Source: Nocardioides sp. URHA0020 (GTDB lineage: Bacteria; Actinomycetota; Actinomycetes; Propionibacteriales; Nocardioidaceae). Taken from it: a stretch of 64,000 nt of DNA. A program made the position numbers and the translations under genes. The stretch is taken from the NCBI RefSeq assembly GCF_000620705.1, contig NZ_KK211167.1:186001-250000 (forward strand). Direction: 5' to 3'. Each line of letters starts with the position of its first letter. The stretch's first letter is position 1. Positions 27,290-35,099 of this stretch are shown in pieces. A model generated the notes under the pieces. That model had not been told where the DNA came from, did not search any database, and saw only the letters and a list, made by a program, of their open reading frames with translations.

Positions 27290-29776
27290 GTGAGCTCCTC
27301 CCAGGAACTGCACAGCCGGGGCGTGCGCGCGCTCAACCGGGGGCGACACCGTGAGGCGCAGCGCCTGCTGGAGAGCGCCCGCGCGGGGGTCGGTGCCGGC
27401 GGGGCGGCCGGCGTGGACGGCACGGACGCCGCGGACGGTGCCGACCTGGCCGCCCGGATCGCCGCGAGCCTGTCGTACGTGCTCTCGGAGACCGGCCAGC
27501 ACGAGCTCGCCATCGAGCTCTGCCGCGAGACGCTGGGTCAGCAGGGGCTCACGGACCCGACGCGGGGGGTCCTGCACTCCCAGCTCGGCCTCCTGCACAT
27601 GCTGCGCGGCGAGACCGCGGAGGCCATGGGCCGCTTCGACCAGGCCCTGCCCCTGCTCGACGAGCCGGCCCGGATCGCTCGGATCCACCTCAACCGGGGC
27701 AACGTCCACCTGCAGCGCAAGGACCTGGCCGCCGCGACGTACGACTTCGAGCGGGCGGTCTCCACCTACCTCGAGGCGTGTGACGAGTACGGCGCCGCGA
27801 AGGCGCTGCACAACCTCGGCTACGCCCACTTCCTCGGCGGCGACCTGGTCGCCGCCCTGCGGGACTTCGACGCGGCCTACCCGAGGGTGGCGTCCGAAGG
27901 GCCGGTGATGACGGCGATGGTCGAGCAGGACCGGGCCGAGGTGCTGATGGCGGCCGGGCTCCACGAGCAGGGCGCCGCAGCCCTGGCGGCGGCGGTCGAC
28001 GCCTACGGTCGCCGGCGCCTCTACCAGCGCCGCGGCGAGGCGGAGCTGGCGCTGGCGCGCAGCCTGGTGCTCCGCGATCCGGGCCGCGCCCGGACCGCTG
28101 CGCGTGATGCCCGGCGGCGGTTCCGGCGCACCGGCGCCCGCGCCTGGCAGGTCCGGGCCGAGGCCACCCTGCTCAACGCGGAGGTGGAGGCCGGCGGCGC
28201 CGGCCCGATGCTCGCCCGCCGTGGCGGCGCGCTGGCGGACGAGCTCACCGCCCAGGGTCTGCGGTGGGAGGCGGCCCTCGCCCGGATTGACGCAGCTCGG
28301 GTCCGGATCCGGCGCGGTGACGTGGCAGAGGCGCGCGAGGACCTGCGCGCGGTCGGGTCGGTCCGCCGGGCGCCGATCGGCGTACGGCTCCTGGACAGGG
28401 ACGCGCGGGCCGCGCTCGCCGCCGCCTCGGGCAGTCGGGGCGGCGCCCTCCGGCACCTGCGTGCCGGGCTGTCCGACCTGCACGCGTGGCAGAGCTCCTT
28501 CGGCTCCCTCGACCTGCAGACCGGGGTCGCCGGCGCCGGCACCCGCCTCGGCGTGCGCGGCCTCGCCCTGGCGGTGGAGTCGCGGCAGCCGGCGGTGCTC
28601 TTCGAGTGGTCTGAGCGCGCGCGCATGCTGGCGAGCCGGGTGCAGCCGGTGCGGCCCCCCGACGACGAGCAGATCGCGGCCGACCTCACCGAGCTGCGGG
28701 AGATGGCGGCCGAGGGCGCGCGACGCGACCCCGAGCGCGAGGCCGGGCTGCGGCAGCGGGTGCGCGAGCGCGCCTGGCAGCACCGGGGCTCCGGGGAGGT
28801 CGCCGACCCGGTGCGGCTCGGTGAGCTGCAGGCCGCCCTGGGCGACGGGTGCGCGCTGGTGGCCTACGTCGTGACTGCGACGGCCGTCGTGGCGCTGGTC
28901 GTCACGGCGGGCACGACCACGTGGGTCGACCTGGGGCATCGCGACCGGCTCGACGCGCTGCTGGGCGGGCTGCTGCCCGACCTCGACATGGCGGCCACGG
29001 ACCTGCCGGACCCGATGGGCGCCTTCGTCCGCGCGGAGCTGGCGGCGCGGCTCCGCACGCTCGCGGAGCTGCTCGTCGCACCGGTGCTCCGGGCGGTCGG
29101 TGACCGGCAGGTGGTGCTCACGCCCTCGGGTGTGCTCTCCGGCGTGCCGTGGACGCTGCTGCCGGGCTACGTCGGGCGCCCGGTCACGCTCGCGCAGTCG
29201 GCGACCACGTGGCTGGCGCGGCGTACGACTCCCCTGCGCACGGCGACCGCCGGGTTCGTCGCCGGCCCGCGGGTCGCGCGTGCCGAGGACGAGGTGGTGG
29301 CGGCCGCGAAGGAGTGGGCGACCGCCCGGGTCCTGGTCGGTGACGACGCCACCGCCGCCGCGGTGTGCGCGCTGGCCGACTCCGTGGACGTCCTGCACGT
29401 CGCCGCGCACGGTCGGCACAGCGCGGAGAACGCGATGTTCGCCGGTGTGCAGCTGGTCGATGGTCCGTGGTTCGGCTACGACATCGACCGGCTGCAGCGG
29501 GCACCCGACGTCGTCCTGCTGTCCTCCTGCGAGGTCGGCCGCTCGACGGTCCGGTGGGGCGAGGAGCTGATCGGGATGACCACCGCGTGGCTGCACGCCG
29601 GCGCGCGCTGCGTCATCGCCTCGCCCGCGGCGATCAACGACGAGGCGGCGTACGGCGTGCTCGTCGCCGTCCACGAGCACCTCGCCGCGGGGCTGGACCC
29701 GGCCGCCGCCCTGGCGCTGGCGGTGCCGCCGGTCTCGGCTGACGCCGCCCCCGTGCCGCTGGTCTGCTTCGGATGA
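27290..29776 (+). CDS. TPR-CHAT (caspase-like) cysteine protease
   Basis: 828 residues from GTG 27290. The first half is helical repeats of TPR type (QELHSRGVRALNRGRHREAQ, GLLHMLRGETAEAMGRFDQA, HLNRGNVHLQRKDLAAATYDF, ALHNLGYAHFLGGDLVAAL). The C-terminal CHAT domain has TPSGVLSGVPWTLLPG, then VDVLHVAAHG (His707) and VVLLSSCEVG (Cys747), the clan CD His/Cys dyad. No signal peptide. CHAT proteins are proteases related to caspases and separase, often in bacterial immune or death circuits with TPRs as sensor or substrate arms. Partner and substrate here are unknown; an S8 protease directly upstream is likely part of the same circuit. Confidence 0.9.
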   Translation: MSSSQELHSRGVRALNRGRHREAQRLLESARAGVGAGGAAGVDGTDAADGADLAARIAASLSYVLSETGQHELAIELCRETLGQQGLTDPTRGVLHSQLGLLHMLRGETAEAMGRFDQALPLLDEPARIARIHLNRGNVHLQRKDLAAATYDFERAVSTYLEACDEYGAAKALHNLGYAHFLGGDLVAALRDFDAAYPRVASEGPVMTAMVEQDRAEVLMAAGLHEQGAAALAAAVDAYGRRRLYQRRGEAELALARSLVLRDPGRARTAARDARRRFRRTGARAWQVRAEATLLNAEVEAGGAGPMLARRGGALADELTAQGLRWEAALARIDAARVRIRRGDVAEAREDLRAVGSVRRAPIGVRLLDRDARAALAAASGSRGGALRHLRAGLSDLHAWQSSFGSLDLQTGVAGAGTRLGVRGLALAVESRQPAVLFEWSERARMLASRVQPVRPPDDEQIAADLTELREMAAEGARRDPEREAGLRQRVRERAWQHRGSGEVADPVRLGELQAALGDGCALVAYVVTATAVVALVVTAGTTTWVDLGHRDRLDALLGGLLPDLDMAATDLPDPMGAFVRAELAARLRTLAELLVAPVLRAVGDRQVVLTPSGVLSGVPWTLLPGYVGRPVTLAQSATTWLARRTTPLRTATAGFVAGPRVARAEDEVVAAAKEWATARVLVGDDATAAAVCALADSVDVLHVAAHGRHSAENAMFAGVQLVDGPWFGYDIDRLQRAPDVVLLSSCEVGRSTVRWGEELIGMTTAWLHAGARCVIASPAAINDEAAYGVLVAVHEHLAAGLDPAAALALAVPPVSADAAPVPLVCFG

Positions 29777-29810
29777 TCGGTAGTCGGAGTTCCCCATAGC
29801 GCCGCAGGAC

Positions 29811-29839
29811 GTATCAGGGCACGGTTGGTGCCCTCCTCA
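29811..29839 (+). promoter_or_regulatory. Second copy of the sigma-locus promoter motif
   Basis: GTATCAGG (29811-29818), 14 bases, CTCCTCA (29833-29839), the same blocks and spacing as 24472-24500. The spacer here also forms a small hairpin (GGGCAC 29817-29822 with GTGCCC 29828-29833). TCAGGG occurs three times in this stretch (29814, 29837, 29846). It would give a transcript starting about 35 bases before the inhibitor-like gene. Confidence 0.6.
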
Positions 29840-29879
29840 GGGTCATCAGGGAGACCGCTCGACCTGCGAGGAGTTCCAC

Positions 29880-30194
29880 ATGTCCGTCACGGCATCACCC
29901 CACCGGTCCACCGCTGTCCACGTGGTGCAGGACCCCCAACCGGGCCAGCACCTCGTGGTGCCGGCGGGCGCCCGCCTCGCGGTGCGGTTCCGCCGCCGCG
30001 GGCTGGGCCTGAGCCGCTGGCAGGTGGTCGACCGGCCCGGCAACCTGCTGCCCCTCGAGGAGGGCCCGCACGGCTTCCTCTTCCTCGTCTTCGACGCCGA
30101 GGCCTCCGGCGACCAGCCGCTGCGGCTGGTCCGCCGCCGCGTCGACCGCTCGGACCCCGGCGAGGTGCGCGACCTCACCGTCCGCGTCAGCTGA
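29880..30194 (+). CDS. Small beta protein resembling chagasin-type (I42) protease inhibitors
   Basis: 104 residues, no signal peptide, ATG 29880 with GAGGAG eight bases upstream. The order of elements resembles the chagasin fold: GQHLVVPAGARLAVRFRRRG, SRWQVVDRPGNLLPLEE, GFLFLVFDAEASGDQPLRLV, RRRVDRSD, VRDLTVRVS. The usual chagasin loop NPTTGY is replaced (RGLGLSRW), so inhibition of papain-type enzymes cannot be assumed. It is separated from the CHAT gene by 103 bases and has its own copy of the locus promoter motif. It may restrain the S8 or CHAT protease; this is an inference. Confidence 0.6.
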   Translation: MSVTASPHRSTAVHVVQDPQPGQHLVVPAGARLAVRFRRRGLGLSRWQVVDRPGNLLPLEEGPHGFLFLVFDAEASGDQPLRLVRRRVDRSDPGEVRDLTVRVS

Positions 30195-30244
30195 CGGGTC
30201 GCGTACGCCGCTGCGCCCGGTCCAGAGCCCGGGCTGCGCCGCGT

Positions 30245-31033
30245 CTACAGACGCTCGGAGAGCCAGTGGGCGTCGGCCACGTGCTCGGCCGCACCGCCCG
30301 GCGTCTCCAGGACCACGGGGGCGCCGGCGTCGCGGACGACGGCGGCGAGCAGGTCGGCGTCCACCTTGCCGGCGCCGAGGTTGGCGTGCCGGTCGGCGCC
30401 GGAGTCGAACGCGTCGCGGCTGTCGTTGCAGTGCACGAGGTCGATGCGACCGGTGATCGCGAGGACGTCGCCGACCACGGTCTCCAGGCTGTTGCCGCCG
30501 GCGTGCGCGTGGCAGGTGTCGAGGCAGAAGCCGACCAGGTCGGCCTGCTCGGTCGCCGCGATCGCGTCCCAGACCCGACCGATCCGCTCGAGGTAGCGCG
30601 TCATCGCGTTGTCGCCGCCGGCGGTGTTCTCGATCAGCAGCGGCAGCTTGAGGTCGGTCGCCTCGATCGCCTTGCGCCAGTTGTCGAACCCCTTCTCGGG
30701 GTCGTCGTCCTTGTTCACGTGCCCGCCGTGCACGATCAGCCCACGCGCCCCGATGGCGGCCGCGGCGTCGACGTGCTGCTGCAGCAGCTTGCGGCTGGGG
30801 ATCCGGATCCGGTTGTTGGTGGTCGCGACGTTGACGATGTACGGCGCGTGCACGTAGAGCCCGATCCCCGCCGCCTCCGCGTCGGTGCGCAGGCCGTCCG
30901 CCCCGCCGGCGTACCGGATCTCGGGGCCCCGGTAGCCCTGGGGGTCGCCCAGGAAGAACTGCACGTGCGGCGCCCGGCGCGCCTGCGCCTCCGCGATCGG
31001 GTCGGCCTGGTCGACGTGGGCACCGATGTCCAT
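30245..31033 (-). CDS. nfo: Endonuclease IV (AP endonuclease, deoxyribonuclease IV)
   Basis: 262 residues of TIM-barrel type. Metal-binding motifs are GAHVDQ at the start, YVHAPYIVN, HGGHV, LIENTAG, GFCLDTCHAHAGG (family signature), VHCNDS with SGADRHANLGAG, and VLETPGG at the end. It cuts the phosphodiester 5' of abasic sites in base-excision repair. ATG 31033 is preceded by TAGCCT (31045-31040, minus strand) with six bases between, so it is probably leaderless. It stands alone in this accessory stretch. Confidence 0.92.
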   Translation of the reverse strand: MDIGAHVDQADPIAEAQARRAPHVQFFLGDPQGYRGPEIRYAGGADGLRTDAEAAGIGLYVHAPYIVNVATTNNRIRIPSRKLLQQHVDAAAAIGARGLIVHGGHVNKDDDPEKGFDNWRKAIEATDLKLPLLIENTAGGDNAMTRYLERIGRVWDAIAATEQADLVGFCLDTCHAHAGGNSLETVVGDVLAITGRIDLVHCNDSRDAFDSGADRHANLGAGKVDADLLAAVVRDAGAPVVLETPGGAAEHVADAHWLSERL

Positions 31034-31066
31034 GCCCTCAGGCTATGCCGGGGCACGGACACCGCG

Positions 31067-31813
31067 TCACCGCGGGATCGCGCCGAGCCGGTCGATGTGC
31101 GGCCCGGCGACGTGCTCGGCCGACGCGGCGGCGACGATCGCGTCGGTGCCCTCGGTGACGGACTGGTAGCCGCTGTGGCCGTTGAGGTCCGTGGCGGTGT
31201 AGCCGGGGTCGACGGAGGTGACGCGCACCGACGGGAGCTCGCGGCCGTACTGGTTGGCGATCATGTTCAGCGCCGCCTTCGACGACTGGTAGGCGAAGCC
31301 GGGCACGTGGCTCTCGACCCGTGCGGGGTCGTTGACCAGCGCGATCGACCCGAGCCCGCTGGACACCATCACCAGCCGCGCGCGCGGCGAGGAGGTGAGC
31401 AGCGGGAGGAACGCGTGCGTCACCCGGACCGGGCCGAGCACGTTGACGGCGTACGTCGCGGTCAGGTCGGCGGGCACGGTCTCGGCTGCCGAGCCGCCGC
31501 CGAGCGAGATGCCGGCGTTGTTGACGAGGACGTCGAGCCCGGTGCCGGAGCTCGCGACGACGTCGTACGCCGCGGCGACGGACTCGTCGGAGGTGACGTC
31601 GAGCCGGACGACGCGCAGGTCGGCATCGGGCTGGTCGGCCCGGATCGTCTTCGCGGTGGCGTCACCGGCTGCGGTGTCGCGGGCGCCGATCCAGACGGTC
31701 CAGCCCAGCAGGGCCAGGCGGCGCGCGGTCTCCTGGCCGAGGCCCTTGGTGGCGCCGGTGATCAGGACGGTGGTCTTCTCGGTGGTCTTCTCGGTGGTGC
31801 TCTCGGTGGTCAT
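31067..31813 (-). CDS. Short-chain dehydrogenase/reductase
   Basis: 248 residues from ATG 31813. The NAD(P) motif is TGATKGLGQETA (TGxxxGxG), the NNAG motif is VLVNNAGISLGG, and the catalytic Ser/Tyr/Lys appear in MVSSGLGSIALV and YQSSKAALNMI. The first residues are a short Thr/Glu/Lys repeat (TTEKTTEK), coded by three near-identical 12-base units, so the exact start is somewhat open. It is divergent from an XRE/MmyB-like regulator, a common pairing in Actinobacteria in which the regulator controls the oxidoreductase. Substrate unknown. Confidence 0.86.
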   Translation of the reverse strand: MTTESTTEKTTEKTTVLITGATKGLGQETARRLALLGWTVWIGARDTAAGDATAKTIRADQPDADLRVVRLDVTSDESVAAAYDVVASSGTGLDVLVNNAGISLGGGSAAETVPADLTATYAVNVLGPVRVTHAFLPLLTSSPRARLVMVSSGLGSIALVNDPARVESHVPGFAYQSSKAALNMIANQYGRELPSVRVTSVDPGYTATDLNGHSGYQSVTEGTDAIVAAASAEHVAGPHIDRLGAIPR

Positions 31814-31913
31814 GCACCCACCCTGCGCCGCGTGGAGGAGTGGCAACAGGACCGGTCGATCGTGGGACCGACGCTCCTACCCACCGACGAGGGTGGCGAG
31901 GGATGCTGGTGGC

Positions 31914-32786
31914 GTGAAGCCCAACCGCACCGAGCTCGCCGAGGCCCTCAAGCGCGCCCGCGGCCGGGTGCGGCCCGAGGACGTGGGTCTGCCTGCCGGC
32001 TTCCAGCGCCGGGTGCCGGGCCTGCGGCGCGAGGAGCTGGCGATCCTCGCCGGCATCAGCGTCGACTACGTCGTCCGCCTCGAGCAGGGGCGTGGCCCGC
32101 AGCCCTCCGAGCAGGTGATGGGTGCCCTGGCCCGGGCGCTGCGGCTCGAGGACGACGAGCGCAACCACGTCTTCGCGCTGGCCGGGGTCGCCGCTCCGCA
32201 GCCCGGTCGTATCGCCATGCACGTGCGCTCGAGCGTGCTGCGACTGATCGACCGGTTCGCGGACCTGCCGGCCATGGTGCTCAGCGCCAAGAGCGACATC
32301 CTGGCCTGGAACCCGATGTCGTCGGCGCTGCACGGCGACTGGTCGCGGATCGCTCCGGAGCGGCGCAACCACCTGCGCCTCACCTTCCTGCCCGATCCGG
32401 GCGACCCGCCCCGCACCGTCCTGGTCGGCGGCGCGGCCGAGCAGGAGAAGTGGGCCCGCCAGAGCGTGGCGAGCCTGCGCACGGCGGCCGGGCGCTACCC
32501 CGACGACCCCGAGCTCCAGGTGCTGCTGCGCGACCTCCTGGCCGGGTCCGCGGCGTTCGGTGAGCTGTGGCGCACGACCGACGCCGGCATCTGGCGCTCG
32601 GAGCGCAAGACGCTGGCGCACCCGACGCTGGGCGACCTCACCCTCGAGTGCGACACCCTGCACGTGCCCGACGCCGACCAGCAGCTGGTCGTCTACTCGG
32701 CGGCGCCGGGCACGTCCGCGGCGGACGCGCTCGCGCTGCTCCGGGTCGTGGGCACCCAGGAGCTCAGCCCGTCGCCCGACCGCTGA
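31914..32786 (+). CDS. XRE family regulator with MmyB-like ligand domain
   Basis: 290 residues from GTG 31914. The helix-turn-helix reads GLRREELAILAGISVDYVVRLEQGRG (about residues 38-63, with the PSEQVMGALARAL helix after it). The C-terminal MmyB/PAS-like domain has DLPAMVLSAKSDILAWNPM and ends with YSAAPGTSAADALALLRVVG. GATGCT stands six bases upstream of the start, fitting leaderless transcription. The divergent SDR gene (100-base gap) is the likely target. A fatty-acid-like ligand is suggested by studies of this domain type, not by anything seen here. Confidence 0.85.
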   Translation: MKPNRTELAEALKRARGRVRPEDVGLPAGFQRRVPGLRREELAILAGISVDYVVRLEQGRGPQPSEQVMGALARALRLEDDERNHVFALAGVAAPQPGRIAMHVRSSVLRLIDRFADLPAMVLSAKSDILAWNPMSSALHGDWSRIAPERRNHLRLTFLPDPGDPPRTVLVGGAAEQEKWARQSVASLRTAAGRYPDDPELQVLLRDLLAGSAAFGELWRTTDAGIWRSERKTLAHPTLGDLTLECDTLHVPDADQQLVVYSAAPGTSAADALALLRVVGTQELSPSPDR

Positions 32787-32792
32787 GGCGGG

Positions 32793-33167
32793 TCAGGCCG
32801 CGGCGTACCCGGGCACGTCCTCGAGGCTGAACCACACCGGCAGCCCGCGCTCGCGGGCGATCCGCACGTCCTGGTCGGCGCCGTTCGAGTCGCCGGGCAG
32901 GCGCAGCACCCCGTCGCAGTGCTGGAGGAGGCGCTCGGCGGTCGGGTACATCACCCGGGCGGCGAGCGGGTCGCCGAGACCGCTGGCCCCGGCGCTGCTG
33001 AGCACGGGCAGGGCGACCCACTCGCCGATCATCGGGACGTGACCGGCCCGGAAGAGCGGCCAGGCGGCGGACTCCAGCGCGGCGAGGTTGGCCGCGAGCA
33101 GCTCGGGGTCGTCGCCGGTGCCCGAGCGGTAGGGACCGGCGATCAGGATCATCAGTGGTTTCGTCAT
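32793..33167 (-). CDS. DUF4406-type protein (nucleoside 2-deoxyribosyltransferase-like fold)
   Basis: 124 residues from ATG 33167. ILIAGPYRSG at the start, the DPLAARVMYPTAERLLQHCDGVLRLPG stretch and SNGADQDVRIARERGLPV follow the Rossmann-like order of the DUF4406/nucleoside-deoxyribosyltransferase superfamily. ATG 33167 is preferred to the longer frame because TACTGT (33179-33174, minus strand) lies six bases before it. It is divergent from the DeoR regulator with 68 bases between. Enzymatic activity is not established for this group. Confidence 0.65.
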   Translation of the reverse strand: MTKPLMILIAGPYRSGTGDDPELLAANLAALESAAWPLFRAGHVPMIGEWVALPVLSSAGASGLGDPLAARVMYPTAERLLQHCDGVLRLPGDSNGADQDVRIARERGLPVWFSLEDVPGYAAA

Positions 33168-33182
33168 ATCCCGACAGTAGCG

Positions 33183-33212
33183 TGCAAAAGCGTGCAGAAA
33201 CAAGCAGAAGGA
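33183..33212. promoter_or_regulatory. Three 10-base direct repeats, candidate DeoR operator
   Basis: TGCAAAAGCG, TGCAGAAACA and AGCAGAAGGA lie end to end (33183-33192, 33193-33202, 33203-33212), one helical turn apart, between the divergent DUF4406-like gene and the DeoR regulator. DeoR/GlpR proteins commonly bind such short in-phase repeats. It is the only A-rich stretch in this gap. Confidence 0.5.
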
Positions 33213-33235
33213 CGCATCGGGTCTAGGGTGGCGCC

Positions 33236-33991
33236 GTGCTGGCCGCCCAACGCAAGGACCTGATCCTCACCACCCTGCGCGAGCAGGGACGGGTGGTCGC
33301 CAAGGACCTCGCCGCCGAGCTGGACCTGTCCGAGGACACCATCCGCCGCGACCTGCGCGACCTCGCGGCCGACGGGCTGCTGCACCGCGTCCACGGCGGC
33401 GCGCTGCCCGCGTCGCCCGCGGTCGCCGACTTCGCGGCGCGCACGGCGATCGGCACCGGCGCCAAGGCCGAGGTGGCGCGTACGGCGGCCGCGCTGGTGC
33501 GCCCCGGCCAGACCATCGCCGTCGACGGCGGCACCACGGCGCGTGAGCTGGCGCGTCGGCTGCCGCCCGACCTCCGCGCCACCGTGATCACCCACAGCCC
33601 GACCATCGCCGTCGAGCTGGCCGCGCACCCGACCATCGAGGTGATCATCATCGGTGGCCGGCTCTTCAAGCACTCGGTCGTCGCGGCGGGAGCGGTCGCG
33701 CACGAGGCGATCGGCCGGGTCAGCGTGGACGCCTTCTTCCTGGGCGTCACCGGCATCCATCCCACGGCCGGCCTGACGACCGGCGACGCCGACGAGGCCG
33801 CCATCAAGCGGGCCTGGACCGAGCGCGCCGCCGAGACCTACGTGCTCGGCAGCGGCGAGAAGATCGGGGCCGCCTCCGCCTTTGAGGTGGTGCCGCTCGC
33901 CGCGGTCACCGCGGTGATCACCGACCAGGCCGCGCCGGCCCGCGGCGTGGCCGAGCTGCGCGCCGCCGGCGTCGACGTCCGCGGCGCCTAG
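33236..33991 (+). CDS. DeoR/GlpR family sugar-metabolism repressor
   Basis: 251 residues from GTG 33236. The helix-turn-helix reads RKDLILTTLREQGRVVAKDL and LDLSEDTIRRDLRDLA with DGLLHRVHGGALP after it; the C-terminal sugar-phosphate-binding domain has VDGGTTARELARRLP and IIGGRLFKHS. TAGGGT (33224-33229) stands six bases before the start, so it is probably leaderless. No sugar operon is next to it; the divergent DUF4406-like gene is the nearest candidate target. Its stop shares four bases (CTAG, 33988-33991) with the convergent kinase gene. Confidence 0.88.
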   Translation: MLAAQRKDLILTTLREQGRVVAKDLAAELDLSEDTIRRDLRDLAADGLLHRVHGGALPASPAVADFAARTAIGTGAKAEVARTAAALVRPGQTIAVDGGTTARELARRLPPDLRATVITHSPTIAVELAAHPTIEVIIIGGRLFKHSVVAAGAVAHEAIGRVSVDAFFLGVTGIHPTAGLTTGDADEAAIKRAWTERAAETYVLGSGEKIGAASAFEVVPLAAVTAVITDQAAPARGVAELRAAGVDVRGA

Positions 33992-34932
33992 CGCAGCATC
34001 GCCCACGTCGCCAGGGCGCACCCTCCGATCACCAGCAGCGACACGACGATCACCACGGTCGGCCACCGCGGCCGCGGCAGCCGAGGCGGGTCGCCGAGCC
34101 GGTCGGGCACGACGGGCCACGGCCCGTCGTCGGGGAGCTCGATGCGCCGCAGCCGCTCGAGCGCGACGGCCGCCGTCGGCGGCCGCAGCTCCGGGTTCGG
34201 GTCGACCAGCGCGGAGATCCAGCGGCGCAGCGGGCCCTCGGGCACCATCGGCGCCCGTCCGGCTCGCGGTGGCCGGGCGAGCAGCAGCTGCGTGGCGACC
34301 ACACCGACGGCGTACAGGTCCTGGCGCGGGTCGGGCGCGGCGCCGGCCTCCTGCGCGGGGGCCAGGTAGCCGTCTGTGCCGACCACGGCGGGTCCGCGGG
34401 TCAGGCGCACGTCCGCGACCGGGACCGCGACGCCGAAGTCACCGAGCCGGAGGTACGGCGCACCGCTCGCGGTCGGCTCGAGCAGCAGGTTGGCGGGCTT
34501 CACGTCGCGGTGCACCACTCCCGCGGCGTGCACGGCGGCGAGCGCCTGGAGGAGCTGGTCGAGCAGCGCCGCGGCGTACGACGCGGGGAGCGGTCCGGTC
34601 TCGCCCAGCAGGTCGTCGACCGTGCCCCCGCGCACCAGGTCCATCCCGAGGACCACCCGGTGGTCGTCAGCGGCCCAGCCGGTCGGGGTGAGGACGTGCG
34701 GGTGCCGGATCCGCAGCGACTGCTCGCGCACGAAGCGCAGCAGCATCGCGCTGTCGTGCGCGCCGAGGACCTTGACCGCCACCAGTTCCCCGGAGCGGAG
34801 GTCGCGGGCCCGCCAGACCGACCCCATGCCGCCCACGCCGATCTGGTCGAGCAGCAGGTAGCGGCCGGCGAGCGGGGTGCCGGGCCGGGTGCCGGGCCGG
34901 GTGCCGGGCCGGGTGCGGGGCGAGGACGTCAT
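33988..34932 (-). CDS. Membrane-anchored Ser/Thr protein kinase
   Basis: 314 residues from ATG 34932. A short repeat [12 protein letters not shown] (three 12-base units in DNA) leads into the kinase domain: GVGGMGSVW glycine loop, VAVKVL (ATP lysine), [12 protein letters not shown] (catalytic Asp), LGDFGVAV (metal Asp) and [13 protein letters not shown]-terminal membrane span ([19 protein letters not shown]) leaves only a few residues outside, so there is no PASTA or other sensor domain. All catalytic residues are present. It is transcribed away from rpsF. Confidence 0.9.
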   Translation of the reverse strand: MTSSPRTRPGTRPGTRPGTPLAGRYLLLDQIGVGGMGSVWRARDLRSGELVAVKVLGAHDSAMLLRFVREQSLRIRHPHVLTPTGWAADDHRVVLGMDLVRGGTVDDLLGETGPLPASYAAALLDQLLQALAAVHAAGVVHRDVKPANLLLEPTASGAPYLRLGDFGVAVPVADVRLTRGPAVVGTDGYLAPAQEAGAAPDPRQDLYAVGVVATQLLLARPPRAGRAPMVPEGPLRRWISALVDPNPELRPPTAAVALERLRRIELPDDGPWPVVPDRLGDPPRLPRPRWPTVVIVVSLLVIGGCALATWAMLR

Positions 34933-34986
34933 CGTCGGGCTCCTACCCCGTCGTGCGCCGGTTATGGGCGGGCGCTCCCACGCTGT

Positions 34987-34992
34987 TAGCCT
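34987..34992 (+). promoter_or_regulatory. Likely -10 element of the rpsF operon
   Basis: TAGCCT about 108 bases upstream of the rpsF start. A weak GTTATG lies 19-20 bases further upstream as a possible -35. This placement gives a leader long enough to contain the structured element at 35045-35088. Confidence 0.35.
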
Positions 34993-35044
34993 GGGGCGTT
35001 CTCTGCGTCGACCATCCGGGTCGCACAGGGACACAACGCATATC

Positions 35045-35088
35045 CCTCCTGCCACGGAGAGTCCGTGGCCGCCCTAGCCCACAGGAGG
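35045..35088 (+). ncRNA. S6:S18-type autoregulatory leader of the rpsF operon
   Basis: CCTCCTG (35045-35051) pairs perfectly with CAGGAGG (35082-35088), which is the rpsF ribosome binding site. Stacked directly on it is the hairpin CCACGGA-gag-TCCGTGG (35052-35068). The 3' bulge between them (35069-35081) begins with CCG. A two-helix element with a CCG bulge is the known binding motif for the S6:S18 complex in rpsF leaders. Binding would stabilise the fold and hide the ribosome binding site, giving feedback control. Confidence 0.7.
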
Positions 35089-35099
35089 TGGACAACGAC

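Noticed and set aside
29817..29833. Hairpin as terminator of the CHAT gene
   Set aside because: It is only six base pairs, has no T-tract, and lies inside the spacer of the promoter-like motif, so I did not list it as a terminator.
34875..34917. Tandem 12-base repeat in the kinase N-terminus as a regulatory or CRISPR-like repeat
   Set aside because: It is an in-frame microsatellite coding RPGT units, with no spacers; simple slippage explains it. The same holds for the 12-base units at 31772-31812 in the SDR start.
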